A stretch of DNA of 64,000 nt from Tetrapyrgos nigripes (taxonomy: Eukaryota > Basidiomycota > Agaricomycetes > Agaricales > Campanellaceae), in assembly GCA_013368315.1 (NCBI GenBank), contig JAACJM010000003.1:434001-498000 (forward strand), in the 5' to 3' direction. Positions 11,201 to 22,071 of this stretch are shown here, piece after piece; the stretch's first letter is position 1; every line of letters begins with the position of its first letter. The translations under genes were made by a program, and so were the position numbers. The notes beneath the pieces are model-generated. The model made no database searches, was not told where the DNA came from, and was given only the letters and a program-made list of their open reading frames with translations.

Positions 11201-12889
11201 TTACGAAGAGTTGGCGGCAACTCCGAGCCCGTTCAACTTCTCCGCAGGGTGGTAAAGAATACACCTGAACGCCTCCGAATTCCTTCTTACGGTGACAGTA
11301 GGTACTTTCAAGGAAGACGGGGTATAAGCAGGTAATGGCGTCGAGTCAATCCTACGGTCACCGTTGGAGTGGTAGAGCTGGGAATATGCAGGGAGTGGAA
11401 CACTTTCCAATGGAGTGGAAGGTCCTAAGGGTGGAGCCAAGGGTTTAGCCACAAGCACAGATGGCTCAGGAGCGGGCAGTTTCGGTGCAACATTGACAAA
11501 AGTCAGAGGCAGGGCGAAGGAGAATGAGTCGTGGGCCTTCTGGTCTGTCCCAGGAATGTCGTACGTGAATGGTATTCTGATAATGACCTCATGCTTCACG
11601 GTCAACAATGGACCGTTCCAGCTAGGCCTGAGCACAGCGGGACCTGCCCACTCTACATCATTATTGTCATCAGAAATCTGCTGGATGGGAATGTGTGATT
11701 GGAGAGTGTACCACATCGCAGGTTCGGTTTGATCCGCATCCTGCGCGAAGATGTAGGTGTCGTCTGTAAGTTTGTACTCGCCAGTTTCGGAAGAAGGAAG
11801 GAGGGAGAAGGTACGAGACCAGGTAGAGTCCTCTGATTTTCTGGCAGAGTACAAGGTATCGTAAAAGCACACCATTTGGGCAGAAGTTCGCAAAGGAACT
11901 GTCGGGGGCTGAAGCTCGGGTCCGGGAAGAGGGTAACGCGAAAGATACTCTGCAGTTGGTCGTGATCTGCGTGATCTATGAGATGGCGATTGAAAATGAC
12001 GATCACAATGAGATACACACCTGCACCTGTCCTTCTGGATAACGTCCACTTGGAATCCTCCTAATCCCAGGCGTTTGCAATGCTCCTGGGCCAAATCCTT
12101 CGTCCTAAGCCTCAGCGTGAAGGTCAATGTGTTGTCTTTGACATTGACGGCCTCGGGTACGGACACCAGAACCTGGACTTTGGACAAGACATCGACAGGT
12201 ATCCTGTTTGGACCTGTCTCGTTATCTGGCGAGGTGGGGGAGATGTAGAACATCATGCACGATAAAGTTTCTTCCGGATCATACGTTGTGGGCGGGCGGA
12301 CGAATCTGCGCACCCGGACAACCTTGTGTGCATCGGTAACTCGCATACGGGAACACAGCGAGTTGTAGATCCCACTGAAAGACCATGAATTTCGCTTGCG
12401 TGTATCACTGATGTCAACGAATTTTGCAGTGGCGTAGAGGTGGTAAGAGACGCCAGTACCGCAAACACCAAAGTGAGTTGACGGAGGTAACCAGCCCGGA
12501 ATGGTCAAGTTGAATACGACGTTCCATTGACAGATACTAATCTCAGTACCTTCATTGCTGAGAAGAACGGGTTCCCCGGATGGTACGAGTTCACGGGTAA
12601 TGGAACAGAGACGAGTAGCAGCATATGATACTCCGGGGGCCCAAACTTCTGACTGGCCTTCGAATATGAGCTGAAGGGACTGCAGAAGGACTTTGGATGG
12701 ACGGTTGAAGAAGAGATACGGGGTAGACATAGAGATAACCACATTGCCTGCTAGTGAGTATGCTGATCTGCAAACTGGGTTTAGTTAACTGCTATGCCAC
12801 ACAAGGAGAGCGCAGACTTACAATGTCTTCCCTTCGCCGTACATGTCAACAGAGTCGGAGAGCGGGACAATATCTATCGAGATAGACAT
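11201..12889 (-). CDS. Arrestin-like (alpha-arrestin fold) protein
   Basis: Fungal alpha-arrestins act as adaptors that bring the ubiquitin ligase Rsp5 to membrane transporters. Exon 1 is 12889-12822 and the rest runs 12767-11201. A short in-frame intron of 45 or 51 bases near 12018-11970 probably splits it, since the continuous reading has an odd His/Arg/Ser-rich insert there. The encoded protein is about 530 residues. The N-terminal part (YGEGKTLSAYSLAGNVVISM) and central beta-rich segments (FNLTIPGWLPPS, VSYHLYATAKF, HEVIIRIPFTYDIPG) fit arrestin N and C domains. The C-terminal tail is Pro-rich with two LPAY motifs (near 11387 and 11325), which may stand in for PPxY. The precise subfamily is not certain. 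Confidence 0.72.
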
Positions 12890-13241
12890 GATTGAGATTA
12901 GGTAGGTTGTATACAGATAGTAGGGAAAGAAAAGAGGAAACGACTAGAGTAGAGATGGTAAGAATTAGGATCTAATATAAGGAAGGACAAGGCCATTGTT
13001 GTCAAAATGTAAGACTCGTTTTGCTTCATGATCAAAGCGGAAGAGAACCCAAACTTGTATGCATGCCCGATCTCGTTTAATCGGTATCCGCGTTTGGTAT
13101 TCCTTTTGTTGATTTCTCAATTTCAATTTCTAGATTCTGCCTTTGTCCTTGTTCTTTCTCTAGCTAATATTCTTGAAGGGACCATTCATGACTTGTTCCA
13201 CAGAACCGATCATGAATGTTCAAAACAATAGTACACGATAA
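12890..13241. other. Intergenic, promoter of the arrestin-like gene and 3' flank of BRX1
   Basis: Both flanking genes read leftwards, so this 352-base stretch holds the arrestin promoter side and the region beyond the BRX1 stop codon... the latter ends at 13242. The sequence is T-rich around 13085-13160. No ORF or RNA gene is supported. Confidence 0.45.
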
Positions 13242-14437
13242 TTATGCAAATACTTTTGAGACAGCCAACTCATCCGCGTCCCGTTTACGACTCCACTTGC
13301 GACCAGACGCCGCCTCTTCCGCGTCCTTACGGATGTTATACTTTTTGCTTTGTTCCCGGCGGATGGCGGACCTGACTGCAGCGGGAGACACAAATTCTAC
13401 ACCAAAAAGATGTCAGCATAGTATTTCAGTGCAAAAGAGATGTCATGGAACAGGGTGGACGTAGCTTCTCACCTGGATTCGAGTATACCGTTGCACCACC
13501 AAAAGCACCTTCGAAAATGCGAATCGGCGTCAGAACGAATCGCGGACCGATTTCCACAAGAGTCATTTGCGGCGGGCCATTAGGTTGAAGTGGGTCCTTC
13601 TCTAGTATCTATAGTGAGGGAAATGTGTCAACTTTTGGTGAACCATAGAAAGTGGCTCAAAAGCAGGGGCGTGATATGAAAGGAGTGGTTATGGAACAAT
13701 AAAAGAATGCAAGCACGAACCTGGAAATTGCGGAACCATATTTTTGAGTCGAGGATGGAAAATGTCAGGATATGGTCAATAAAAGGTTTGGCTTTTCTCG
13801 CAGTTTGAGGAACACCGAATATCTGTCCAACAAGTGAGTCGGGAAGGACAAGGTGCAGAAGATATAGACTTGCATGTGTAAAAACCTCTTTTGTGAGCCG
13901 ACCCCATTCGGTCTCGTCAAAGCTTTTGTCAAAGCTCAGAAGACCTCGACCGCCTTTGAGGCAGTTGCCGGTCATTTTGAGTTCGTCCATTGTATGTATA
14001 TTTTGGACGTGCAATTTGATGCTGGGCCCATTTGGCATTTTGGCTGCCCAGAGGTAAAGATCTTCATGTCGCCGAGCCTCGAAATAGAGCGTGTTGTTGC
14101 AATTGTTGAGATCTGCGAGTTCAGGAAGGAGATGGAGTTGGGATTTGGAATCAAGTTTGGAGTCTGGAAAAAAAAGTGTAAGAATGCATGAGACTCTGTT
14201 AGCGCAGCACGTACCTTTTTTTACATGGGGCAGTAATGCCTCTAGATCGTTCATAAGGTGTCTCATTCTATGGGTGACACCTCGAGAAGAGAGCAGGAGA
14301 ACGCGCTGCTTGTTTTTTAATTTCTTGGGTGTTACATGGTCCTCATCGACATCCATGTCATCTGCCTTGCGTTTTCCTTTGCCTTTGGCGTCTGCTTTGG
14401 CGGCATTGGCCTGTTGTGCTTTGAGGACGGAAGCCAT
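13242..14437 (-). CDS. BRX1: Ribosome biogenesis protein Brx1 (Brix domain)
   Basis: Brx1 is a nucleolar Brix-domain factor required for 60S subunit assembly, working with Ebp2. Exons are 14437-14215, 14163-13874, 13822-13721, 13608-13473 and 13396-13242, giving 301 residues. A basic, acidic-patched N-terminus leads to the Brix core: RVLLLSSRGVTHRMRHLMND, YFEARRHEDLYLWAAKMPNG, GRGLLSFDKSFDE, KPFIDHILTFSILDSKIWFRN and GPRFVLTPIRIFEGAFGG. It ends with the Lys/Arg-rich tail that follows SAIRREQSKKYN. The 51-base intron 13873-13823 has a GC donor (CAT/GCAAGT) and no stop codon. Leaving it in would insert 17 residues just before the conserved FGVPQ segment, so I treat it as an intron. Divergent from the KH gene. 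Confidence 0.92.
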
Positions 14438-14697
14438 AAGGACGCGTTCGTCGAGGTCGTCTCGATAGTGAGAATTATTATCAAAAGTAGGATTGAGCCA
14501 AATAGACGACAGCAACGCTCGCTGTCCTCGACCACCATCATCTCGCTTGTCCTCTCAGGTATGTCCCTCTCGCTCTGGCCCTATCCATCATCCCAATCCC
14601 CTCATTGCCCTACATGACCATCAGACCCATCTCCCAATCCCTACTTGAAGCCCTTTACACCCCAAATTTCCCAATTTAAAAGCTAGCTAAATTGGCC

Positions 14698-16078
14698 ATG
14701 CCAGACGCTGACTCAACCCGCAAGCGCTCTCGGTCGCCTTCCGACAGCGACCATCAGAAGACCCATAAGCGAGCAAACACTGGTGCTCCCGCGTCGCATG
14801 ACTCACCTTCCAGTCCAACAGGTTGACCTAAATCCTACCACAACTAACGTGCCTATCGCTGATATGACTTTCGACGCCCTTGCATCTCCCAATTCAGGTT
14901 CTGACAAAGCTCATGATCGCACTAACAACGGTTCCGACAAGTCTAATGAAGACTCCAAGGCCAACGCCTCCGCTGACGCTTCCTCCTCATCATCTGCTCC
15001 GGCTCCGCCTTCCGCTATGATCCACATGCGTTGCTTGATAGTGACACAGGACGCGTCTATCATCATTGGCAAGGGTGGTTCGCACGTCAACGAAATTCGG
15101 GAGAAGAGTGGGGCCCGGGTTATGGTGTCCGAGAGCATACCTGGAAACCCTGAGCGGATTCTTAACGTTAGCGGTCCTCTAGACGCTGTTTCCAAGGTAT
15201 TTAGTCTTGCTCTGAGACTATTTTTTGCTCATATTTCTCATAGGCTTTTGGTCTTATTGTCCGCCGAATCAACGATGAACCATTTGACGTCCCATCCGTT
15301 CCTGGCAGTCGAGCAGTCACCATCAAATTCATGATTCCCAACTCTCGTATGGGCTCGGTGATCGGCAAGCAAGGTTCCAAGATTAAAGAAATTCAGGATG
15401 CTAGCGGAGCAAGGCTTAATGCTAGTGAGGGTATGTTGCCTGGTTCCACCGAGGTGAGTGTCTCAGACATCCGCGACTAAGCCTTTACTCATATTCGTGT
15501 TTTGAAGCGTGTCCTGAGCGTCGCCGGTGTCGCTGATGCCATCCACATTGCAACCTATTACATTGGCAACATCCTCATTGAAGCGCAAGAACGTATGCCA
15601 TCCTCCAATACCAGTTATCGACCCTCCTCTCGGCGACCTACCGGTTCATCTTACGTGCCAGGCAGTTATAACAACAATACTCCTTATAGTTCCAGCTCTC
15701 AGCACAACCCACCTCAGCAACTTCAGACTCAACAGATCTATATCCCTAATGACCTTGTCGGATGTATCATTGGCAAAGGAGGCAGCAAGATTAACGAGAT
15801 TAGGCATATGAGTGCTAGTCAAATCAAAATCATGGAACCCGGTGCCGCTGGCGTCGGTGTTGGTGGGTCTGCGCCTGCCGGAAGTGAGGGGGAGAGACTG
15901 GTCGTTATTACAGGCCAGCCTACGAATATTCAAATGGCAGTGCAGCTTCTGTACCACGTATGTATCCTTCGCTCCAACGTATGTGTCCTTTTCATAGTAC
16001 TTACACGTCTCGTTTCAGCGTCTTGAGCAAGAGAAGCAGAAGCAGTTGCGAGCTCAGTCCTCTTCATCGTCTTCCTAA
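14698..16078 (+). CDS. RNA-binding protein with three KH domains (PCBP/HEK2-like)
   Basis: The protein resembles poly(rC)-binding and Hek2/Pbp2-type proteins that bind mRNA in nucleus and cytoplasm. Exons 14698-14821, 14898-15196, 15244-15453, 15508-15957 and 16019-16078 give 380 residues. After a Ser/Arg-rich disordered start there are three KH domains, each with an intact GxxG loop: IIIGKGGSHVNEIREKSG (around residue 95), SVIGKQGSKIKEIQDASG (around 185) and CIIGKGGSKINEIRHMSA (around 295). A Ser/Gln/Pro-rich linker separates KH2 from KH3. The first intron carries a clear CTAAC branch site. The gene starts 260 bases from BRX1, so they share a bidirectional promoter. Confidence 0.9.
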
Positions 16079-16948
16079 ATCCGAATTATTCACTCGTCTT
16101 TGTACTAGTCTTATAAGTACTTGTGTTGGCTTCCCTACCCTTCCCCAGCCCCTACCCTTCCACTTACCCCATTACCCCATTATTGATCATCCCTCTGACA
16201 CCGTGGGCCGTTACTGATTCATCACACGTTCGAATTTCTTGTCGCAGTTTTTTTTTCGTGTTCGCTGCCTGGCGCTTATCTTCTGTGTTCTTTTTGGTGG
16301 CATCATGAGTACCAAAGCGTATTCCTGCTGTAGTCTTGTACACAATATGGGTTTTTTTATTCCGAAGCATCTGAATTTCTAACTGTCGAAAACTGCATTC
16401 AGGACATCTCCCCTTCTCACTAATCCCCTACGCACTTCCCCACATCTAATTCATCTTTCAAAGTCCCGTATTGCGTTTTCGCATACCTTGTTGTCGTCCA
16501 CTATCTCGAATCAATTATTTATCTTATGCATCGTGTCTCAAATCCATCCCTTCTCGTACTTACGTCGGGCTGCTCGTTCCATCTGTCCATGATCATTCAT
16601 CATCCCTAAGATACATATGAACCTACCAATCTCCAGTAGCAATTACCCATCGTCCCAATCCCAGACATCATACTCTTATCAAAATTTGTTGTTCTCAATG
16701 CTTGGCAGTCTGCCTTGTCCTTTAATCTGTATCATTATTATCATCATCACCACCACCACCACCACCAACACCACCACCACACCTGCTCTCCATCAATATC
16801 GCTGCTCCGATCTCTTATGCTATCCTCTCGGGCTTTTGTAGTCGTAATTATGGTTCCAATACCATCTTGTACACGTTCGAATACACACAAAATGTACATA
16901 CTTACACTTCAAATGTCAATGCATACATGATGCAGGAATTACATAGAA
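16079..16948. other. Intergenic between convergent genes; pyrimidine-rich 3' flank
   Basis: This 870-base gap separates the KH-protein gene and adenosine deaminase gene A, which converge. It is strongly C/T-rich on the plus strand (for example 16120-16200 and 16410-16580) and includes a trinucleotide microsatellite listed separately. No protein gene or structured RNA is supported. Confidence 0.5.
16733..16786. repeat. ATC/CAC trinucleotide microsatellite
   Basis: A run of ATT/ATC units passes into an interrupted run of ACC/CAC units between about 16733 and 16786, in non-coding DNA downstream of the KH gene. It is a simple-sequence repeat likely to vary in length between strains. Confidence 0.85.
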
Positions 16949-19291
16949 TCAAGTAAAGGACGTTGTATCGTGAGCAGACAAAACCTCTCGCCCAAATCCT
17001 GCTACGTATTCCAAAAATTTGTCCCAACGCTTCTGCCACGCTACCAATGCTCTCTGCTTCTCGTCAGGCGATAACATTGAGTACTGCATATTGAAGAGCC
17101 GAGATGAGCAGTGAGCATGTGTAGGTAGGTCATACAGAGAGAAGACCATCCCAGTGCTCACCTTGATACTATCCTTGGCTACTTCGCCCAGTTGGATGAT
17201 ACCGGTTAGCTCACTGGAAACCAGGACCTGGAGAGATTATAATGTCAATGAACCCCGGTATTTTTCTGGGTTGCCAAAAACAAACGAAACGGTGGACATA
17301 CCTGGTAAAAATCAAAGGTCAGACCTACACATTGCCAGATACAGGGATCATCAGAGCTCAGAACTACACGTAGCCCATGGTTGAAAAACGCGGAGACTGG
17401 GTGCATATGCATGGAGGATGTCAAGCGCTGAAGAAAGCATCAGACAATGAGAGAAAACGTGGACAAAGATTTTAGGAGCATACCAAGACTTCGTTTCTAT
17501 CATTGCGGTGGTGAAATATCAATTGCTGAACAAAAACAGACTTGAAAACCTTCACTCACGATATCGGACAGACTTCAATCGCAATCTCCCGCTCTTTACA
17601 CATCTCGATCAATTTGGGGTGTTTGAGCAATGAGAAAGCATGTCCAATGCGTTTCGTGCCTAATAGTATGGCATCATACAAGTTCATGTCTGCCTCTGTG
17701 CCATCGGTGAAGGTTTCCCCGGCATGGAATAGGAATGGGATTTCGTCGACTCCGGCATCCTGCTGCATCTGGCGGAACTTGAGAAGGGGTTCAGCATAGT
17801 ATATGAGGGGCTGCAAGACGTCTTCCTGTCCAACAAGGTCAAAGCCTGTGAGGTGTGGACAGAAGCTGGCCTGTCAGGAAGGAAAAGAAATTTCAAAAAG
17901 AAAAATACATACCAGCAATGAGGTGGGGAAACTCTTTCTTGAGAGCAATACAGCCATGTAAAAGGGTCTCAATAATCTCGACTGAAAATAGTCTGAATGC
18001 AGTAATTATTATCTGCGATATCCATTGCGTGTCACTACAAAAAACGACGATAGCAAGTAACAGTCACTGACCTTGGCACCAATGAATTCATCTTCTCGGC
18101 CTTGTTGCTTGAACTCTGCTGTGAGCTCCTTCAGAACATTGTCGAGTATAAGGAAGATTTCACGAGTGGATAGCTCAGTTTTTGCATCAGCAGCAACCAC
18201 TCTGGGACAAAAATGTCAGTTGGTTCGTTACTACATATGCTTTCTACCAAGCTCGTTGACACATACTTGTAAGTCAAATTCATTCGTATCTCAATATACG
18301 ACACTCCATCCTCAATAGCTGACAATAGAAACTGGCGAAAGTACTCTCGAAAGATTGGGACATAGTGAACGATGCGCTGAAGAGGATACAGATGAGGATT
18401 ATGACTACACCTGAACCGATGAACAGAATATACCTCGTAAACACCAAACGTGCTTGCAAATTTCTCCCAGATCTGGAAACCGACAGTTGCTATAAGACTG
18501 CGAAAACGTTGAACAGAAATGTGGAGCATTACCTTTTTTACAGTGTTATGAGTTCCATATGCTTCGGAAGGATTAATTGTCATGGCTGCCAACACCCAGC
18601 GGTCAAACCCTCCTGGGCCGCCAAGCTGGGGATCAAACAATTCCCTAGCCAGCTGGGCAGAAATCCAGGTATGTTGGTAGTTAGCATCAGTGAGGGAGAC
18701 TGAGCCTGCGAGATCCGGATACATATCCTCAGGTAGACACAGGAATTCGGGAGGCACAGTTTGAATATTAGACGCTGTCAAACGTTCTGCACATCGAACA
18801 TGCACTGCAGGTTGCTTCAAGGCCAGATCAAGAAGGGCAGGCGCCTGTCCCATCGCATCAAAGTGTCCATGAAGTAGCGAACCTTTCGGCATCTAAAAAC
18901 AGCGATGATGTGAGCAGACACTCAACTATGGACGAAAGAAAGCAAGCAACACACACACACCTTGCTCAATATTTCGAAGAGCTTGCTCTGCATGATAATA
19001 CTGCGTCCTGGCGTCAAATTACTGAGTGCAAAACCTTTTGACCGAATGGAAGCACGTACCAGTGAGGAATTCCATTCCTGGGAAAGGGTGTGGAATCGAG
19101 GGATAGTCGGCGCTCCATAACGTTGCTGCTTCTGTAGTTTTTAGCTTTCTAATCACTTCCTCTGCAAGGGCTTCTGCTGGAGAGAGCGGTTCACGGCTGT
19201 GATCGGCGCGAAGAGCGCGATCCTGCGTGATCAGTTCATCTCGCCGTTTCTTGTACTCAGCAACTTCATGAACGATTGTGCTAGAACGCAT
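16949..19291 (-). CDS. Adenosine deaminase of the ADGF/CECR1 (ADA2) family, copy A
   Basis: This enzyme should hydrolyse adenosine to inosine and ammonia. Twelve exons (19291-19060, 19007-18961, 18892-18533, 18472-18434, 18376-18267, 18201-18072, 18012-17913, 17845-17560, 17496-17484, 17427-17302, 17227-17162, 17083-16949) give 547 residues. Metal and catalytic motifs are intact: MPKGSLLHGHFDA (HxH), LFHAGET, GTKRIGHAF and LSSDDP. No signal peptide is visible at the start MRSSTIVHEVAEYKKR, unlike animal ADGFs, so an intracellular site is likely. One exon is only 13 bases (17496-17484). The paralogue next door (19659-21980) has the same strand and almost the same intron positions, showing a tandem duplication. 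Confidence 0.9.
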
Positions 19292-19658
19292 TGAGGTATG
19301 AAGGGATTGTTGATCCTCATCGATTGATTAGCCTGGTATATAAATGAAACCCGAACGTGACCGGCTTTTTTAGCGCTGTTGGCAGTGCTGCAACTGAGCT
19401 GGATGCGCGCCCCCCTATCCGCGCGACACAAGCAACCTTGTTCTTGAACAATAAAATGTCGGCATGGCCGTCGCAATCCACTTCGAGTCTCCAAGGTAAA
19501 TCCCAATTGTTCTTGTTTAAACTTCTATCTGTACTCCATCTTGACATTTAGCCTGAGTAGTTGAGTACCCATAGGCTGATCCTGCGTACGGGCGCTGAGA
19601 CAGATCTAAACTGAATCATGCAACACCGTTATAGTCAACTTTCGCTATATTTCTGCCT
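19292..19658. promoter_or_regulatory. Upstream region of deaminase copy A
   Basis: These 367 bases separate the start of copy A from the stop of copy B, both on the minus strand. They must hold the promoter of copy A. No RNA gene, repeat or supported ORF was found. Confidence 0.45.
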
Positions 19659-21980
19659 CTAATGATGGTACGCCTTCAAAAACTCTTGTCCCGCTGATGC
19701 AGCATACTCTATGAACTTGTCCCAGCGCTTCTGCCAGGCTGCAAGAGCACGTTCTTTCTCGTGAGTTTCCAAAGTCGAGAACTGAACAAAAGGGTGCTTA
19801 AAATCCAGCGAGATCAAATGGCAAAATTACATACTTTGATACTGTCTTTCGCTATTTCTCCCAGTTGGATTATACCTGTGATTTCACTTGCAACTAACAC
19901 CTGCCCAAAGCAGTCAGCCTTCCCCTGCTTTCCGGTTATCAAAAGGACTCACTTGGTAGAAGTCAAATGTCAAACCCATACTTCCGAAGACTGCTGGATC
20001 ATCTGAGCACAGCGCAACATGGACTCCGTGGTTCAAAAGCGCGGGCAGCGGGTGCATAGGCATTGACGATGTGAACCGCTATTAACAACATACACCGATG
20101 TTGAGCATAATGTCTACATCATAAGCGCAGATTTTCTACCAGAATTTCGTTCCTGCAGGACATTCCAGGATCACGAGGGCATGTACGGTGGACAAACATA
20201 TTAAACTCACGATATGGGACAAACCTCAATGGGGATTTGGCGTTCTTTGCAAAGCTCGATGAGTTTCGGATGTTTGATCAGCGAGAAACTGGTTGCTGTC
20301 AGTACGCTTTCAAAGCCTTCGTGAGTTTACCCACCCGTGTCCTGAAGTACAGACGTCGCGTTGTCGGTACAACACACAAACAAAATCGGGAGAAACTCAC
20401 CGATTCTCTTCGTGCCCAGGAGAATGGCGTCGTAAAGGTTGACATCAGCTTCTGTCCCGTCGCCGAGGGTTTCACCTGCATGGAAAATGAAAGGAATCTC
20501 GTCTACACCTGCATCCTTCTGCATCTGGCGGAACCTGAGGAGGGGTTCTGCATAATAGATAAGAGGATGCAAAACATTCTCATCTCCAACCAGATCAAAT
20601 GCTATAAGCAGTGAGTGAAATGGCTTGACTGTCAGATAAAAGCTCACCGGCAATAAGATGAGGGAACTCTTTCTTGAGTGCTATACAATCTTGAAGGAAC
20701 CAATTCAGTTCTTCAGGAGTGATGTAGCGTACGGTGCTGTAGATGATCTAGCAATCTTCGTCAGAAAGATTGAGCGAGAGAAAACAGATTAGGATTGCAG
20801 TTTACTCGAGCGCCGATGAATTCGTCCTCTCGGCCTTGTTGCTTCATTTCTGCCTTGATATCGTTTAGAACTTGCTCAAAGATAAGGAGCATTTCTCGGT
20901 GAGGAAGATGGCTTCCATCCTCAGCAATAATGCCTCTGTTAAAGTGAGTCTCCATGTCGACAAGAGGAATATGAAGTACGCACTTGTAAACGAAGTTCAC
21001 TCTCGGTTCAACATAAGAAATTCCATCTTCTATAGAAGACCGCAAGAATTCTCGAACGTACTCCTTGAAGATAGGAGCGTAACGGATGATGGGCTTTTAC
21101 AGGGAGCTTCAGCATGGGCAGAATACGTTTCACTGGGGAATCGTCAAACGCACATTGCTTACGCGAAACGTACTGAGAAACTTTCGCCAGATCTACAAAT
21201 GCATAGACATTAGCTTCAAGGAAGATTGCGATTGGCTCGTGAGATGTCACCTTTGTTATAGTATTGTGAGTTCCGTACGCTTCAGAAGGATCAATCATGA
21301 GAGACCCTTTGACCCAACGGTCGAAACCCTCTGGACCTCCCAGCTGAGGGTCGAAAGTCTCTCTTGCTTGTTTCATTGGGATCCAATGTTCAGCGTATAG
21401 TTGACATCGGTCAGAGATGTAACGTCTTGTGCCATCGTATACGCATCCTGTGGGTGAGCTTGGAACTCGGGGAGGACTGATCGCAGATTGGATGCATTTA
21501 GAGCCGTGGAAGTTCGGACGTGTATTGCTGGCTGCTTCAGAGCCAGGTCAAGAAGGAACGGCACGTTAACAGTCGCATCGAGATGTGCATGAAGCAAACT
21601 GCCTTTTGGCATCTAGAAATAGAATTTCAAACAGTGTGGGCGAAAAACAAAGATCGAGCACACACCTTGCTCAATATCTCAAAGAGCTTGCTCTGCATGA
21701 TAATATTGCGTCCTGGCGTCAAAATTACTTGGTGAAAAAACTTTTGACCATGGAAGTACTTACCAGTGAGGAATTCCATTCCAGGGAAAGGATGGGGAAT
21801 TGAGGGATGTTCTGCGCTCCATAAGGTTGTTGCTTCAACAGCTCTAAGGTCTCTGATAACTTTATCTGCCAGGGCTTCTGCTGGAGAAAGAGGTCCGCGT
21901 TTGCGGTCTGCGCGTTGGGCTTGGTCAACCTTAATCAGTTCATCCCGCTGTTTGGTATATTCTGAGAGACTTGAAGCCAT
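19659..21980 (-). pseudogene. Adenosine deaminase of the ADGF/CECR1 family, copy B, with a frameshift
   Basis: This is the tandem partner of copy A. Fourteen exons were traced: 21980-21764, 21712-21666, 21612-21251, 21192-21163, 21093-20984, 20935-20806, 20747-20648, 20601-20401, 20341-20335, 20288-20211, 20152-20140, 20078-19953, 19900-19835 and 19781-19659. Motifs HAHLDA, IFHAGET, GH after GTKRI, and CSDDPAVFG are present. However, exon 3 changes frame between about 21402 and 21376: it reads to a TGA at 21375-21373, while the matching downstream segment (KQARETFDPQLGG) is in another frame. Total exon length is two bases over a multiple of three. Either the copy is broken or the assembly has an error. 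A 7-base exon (20341-20335) supplies the Gly-His of the active site. Confidence 0.7.
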
Positions 21981-22071
21981 TTGGAACGGAGAGAAGGTTG
22001 AGAACAAGATGGTCTCTTGAGAATTTACCTTGCGCCTAGCGGCAATTCTGAAAGTCCGGACTAGGCGCAGT
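21981..22071. promoter_or_regulatory. Compact bidirectional promoter (deaminase B / GPI10)
   Basis: Only 91 bases lie between the start codons of the leftward deaminase copy B and the rightward GPI10, so the two genes must share promoter sequence or have overlapping 5' regions. No clear TATA box was seen. Confidence 0.5.
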
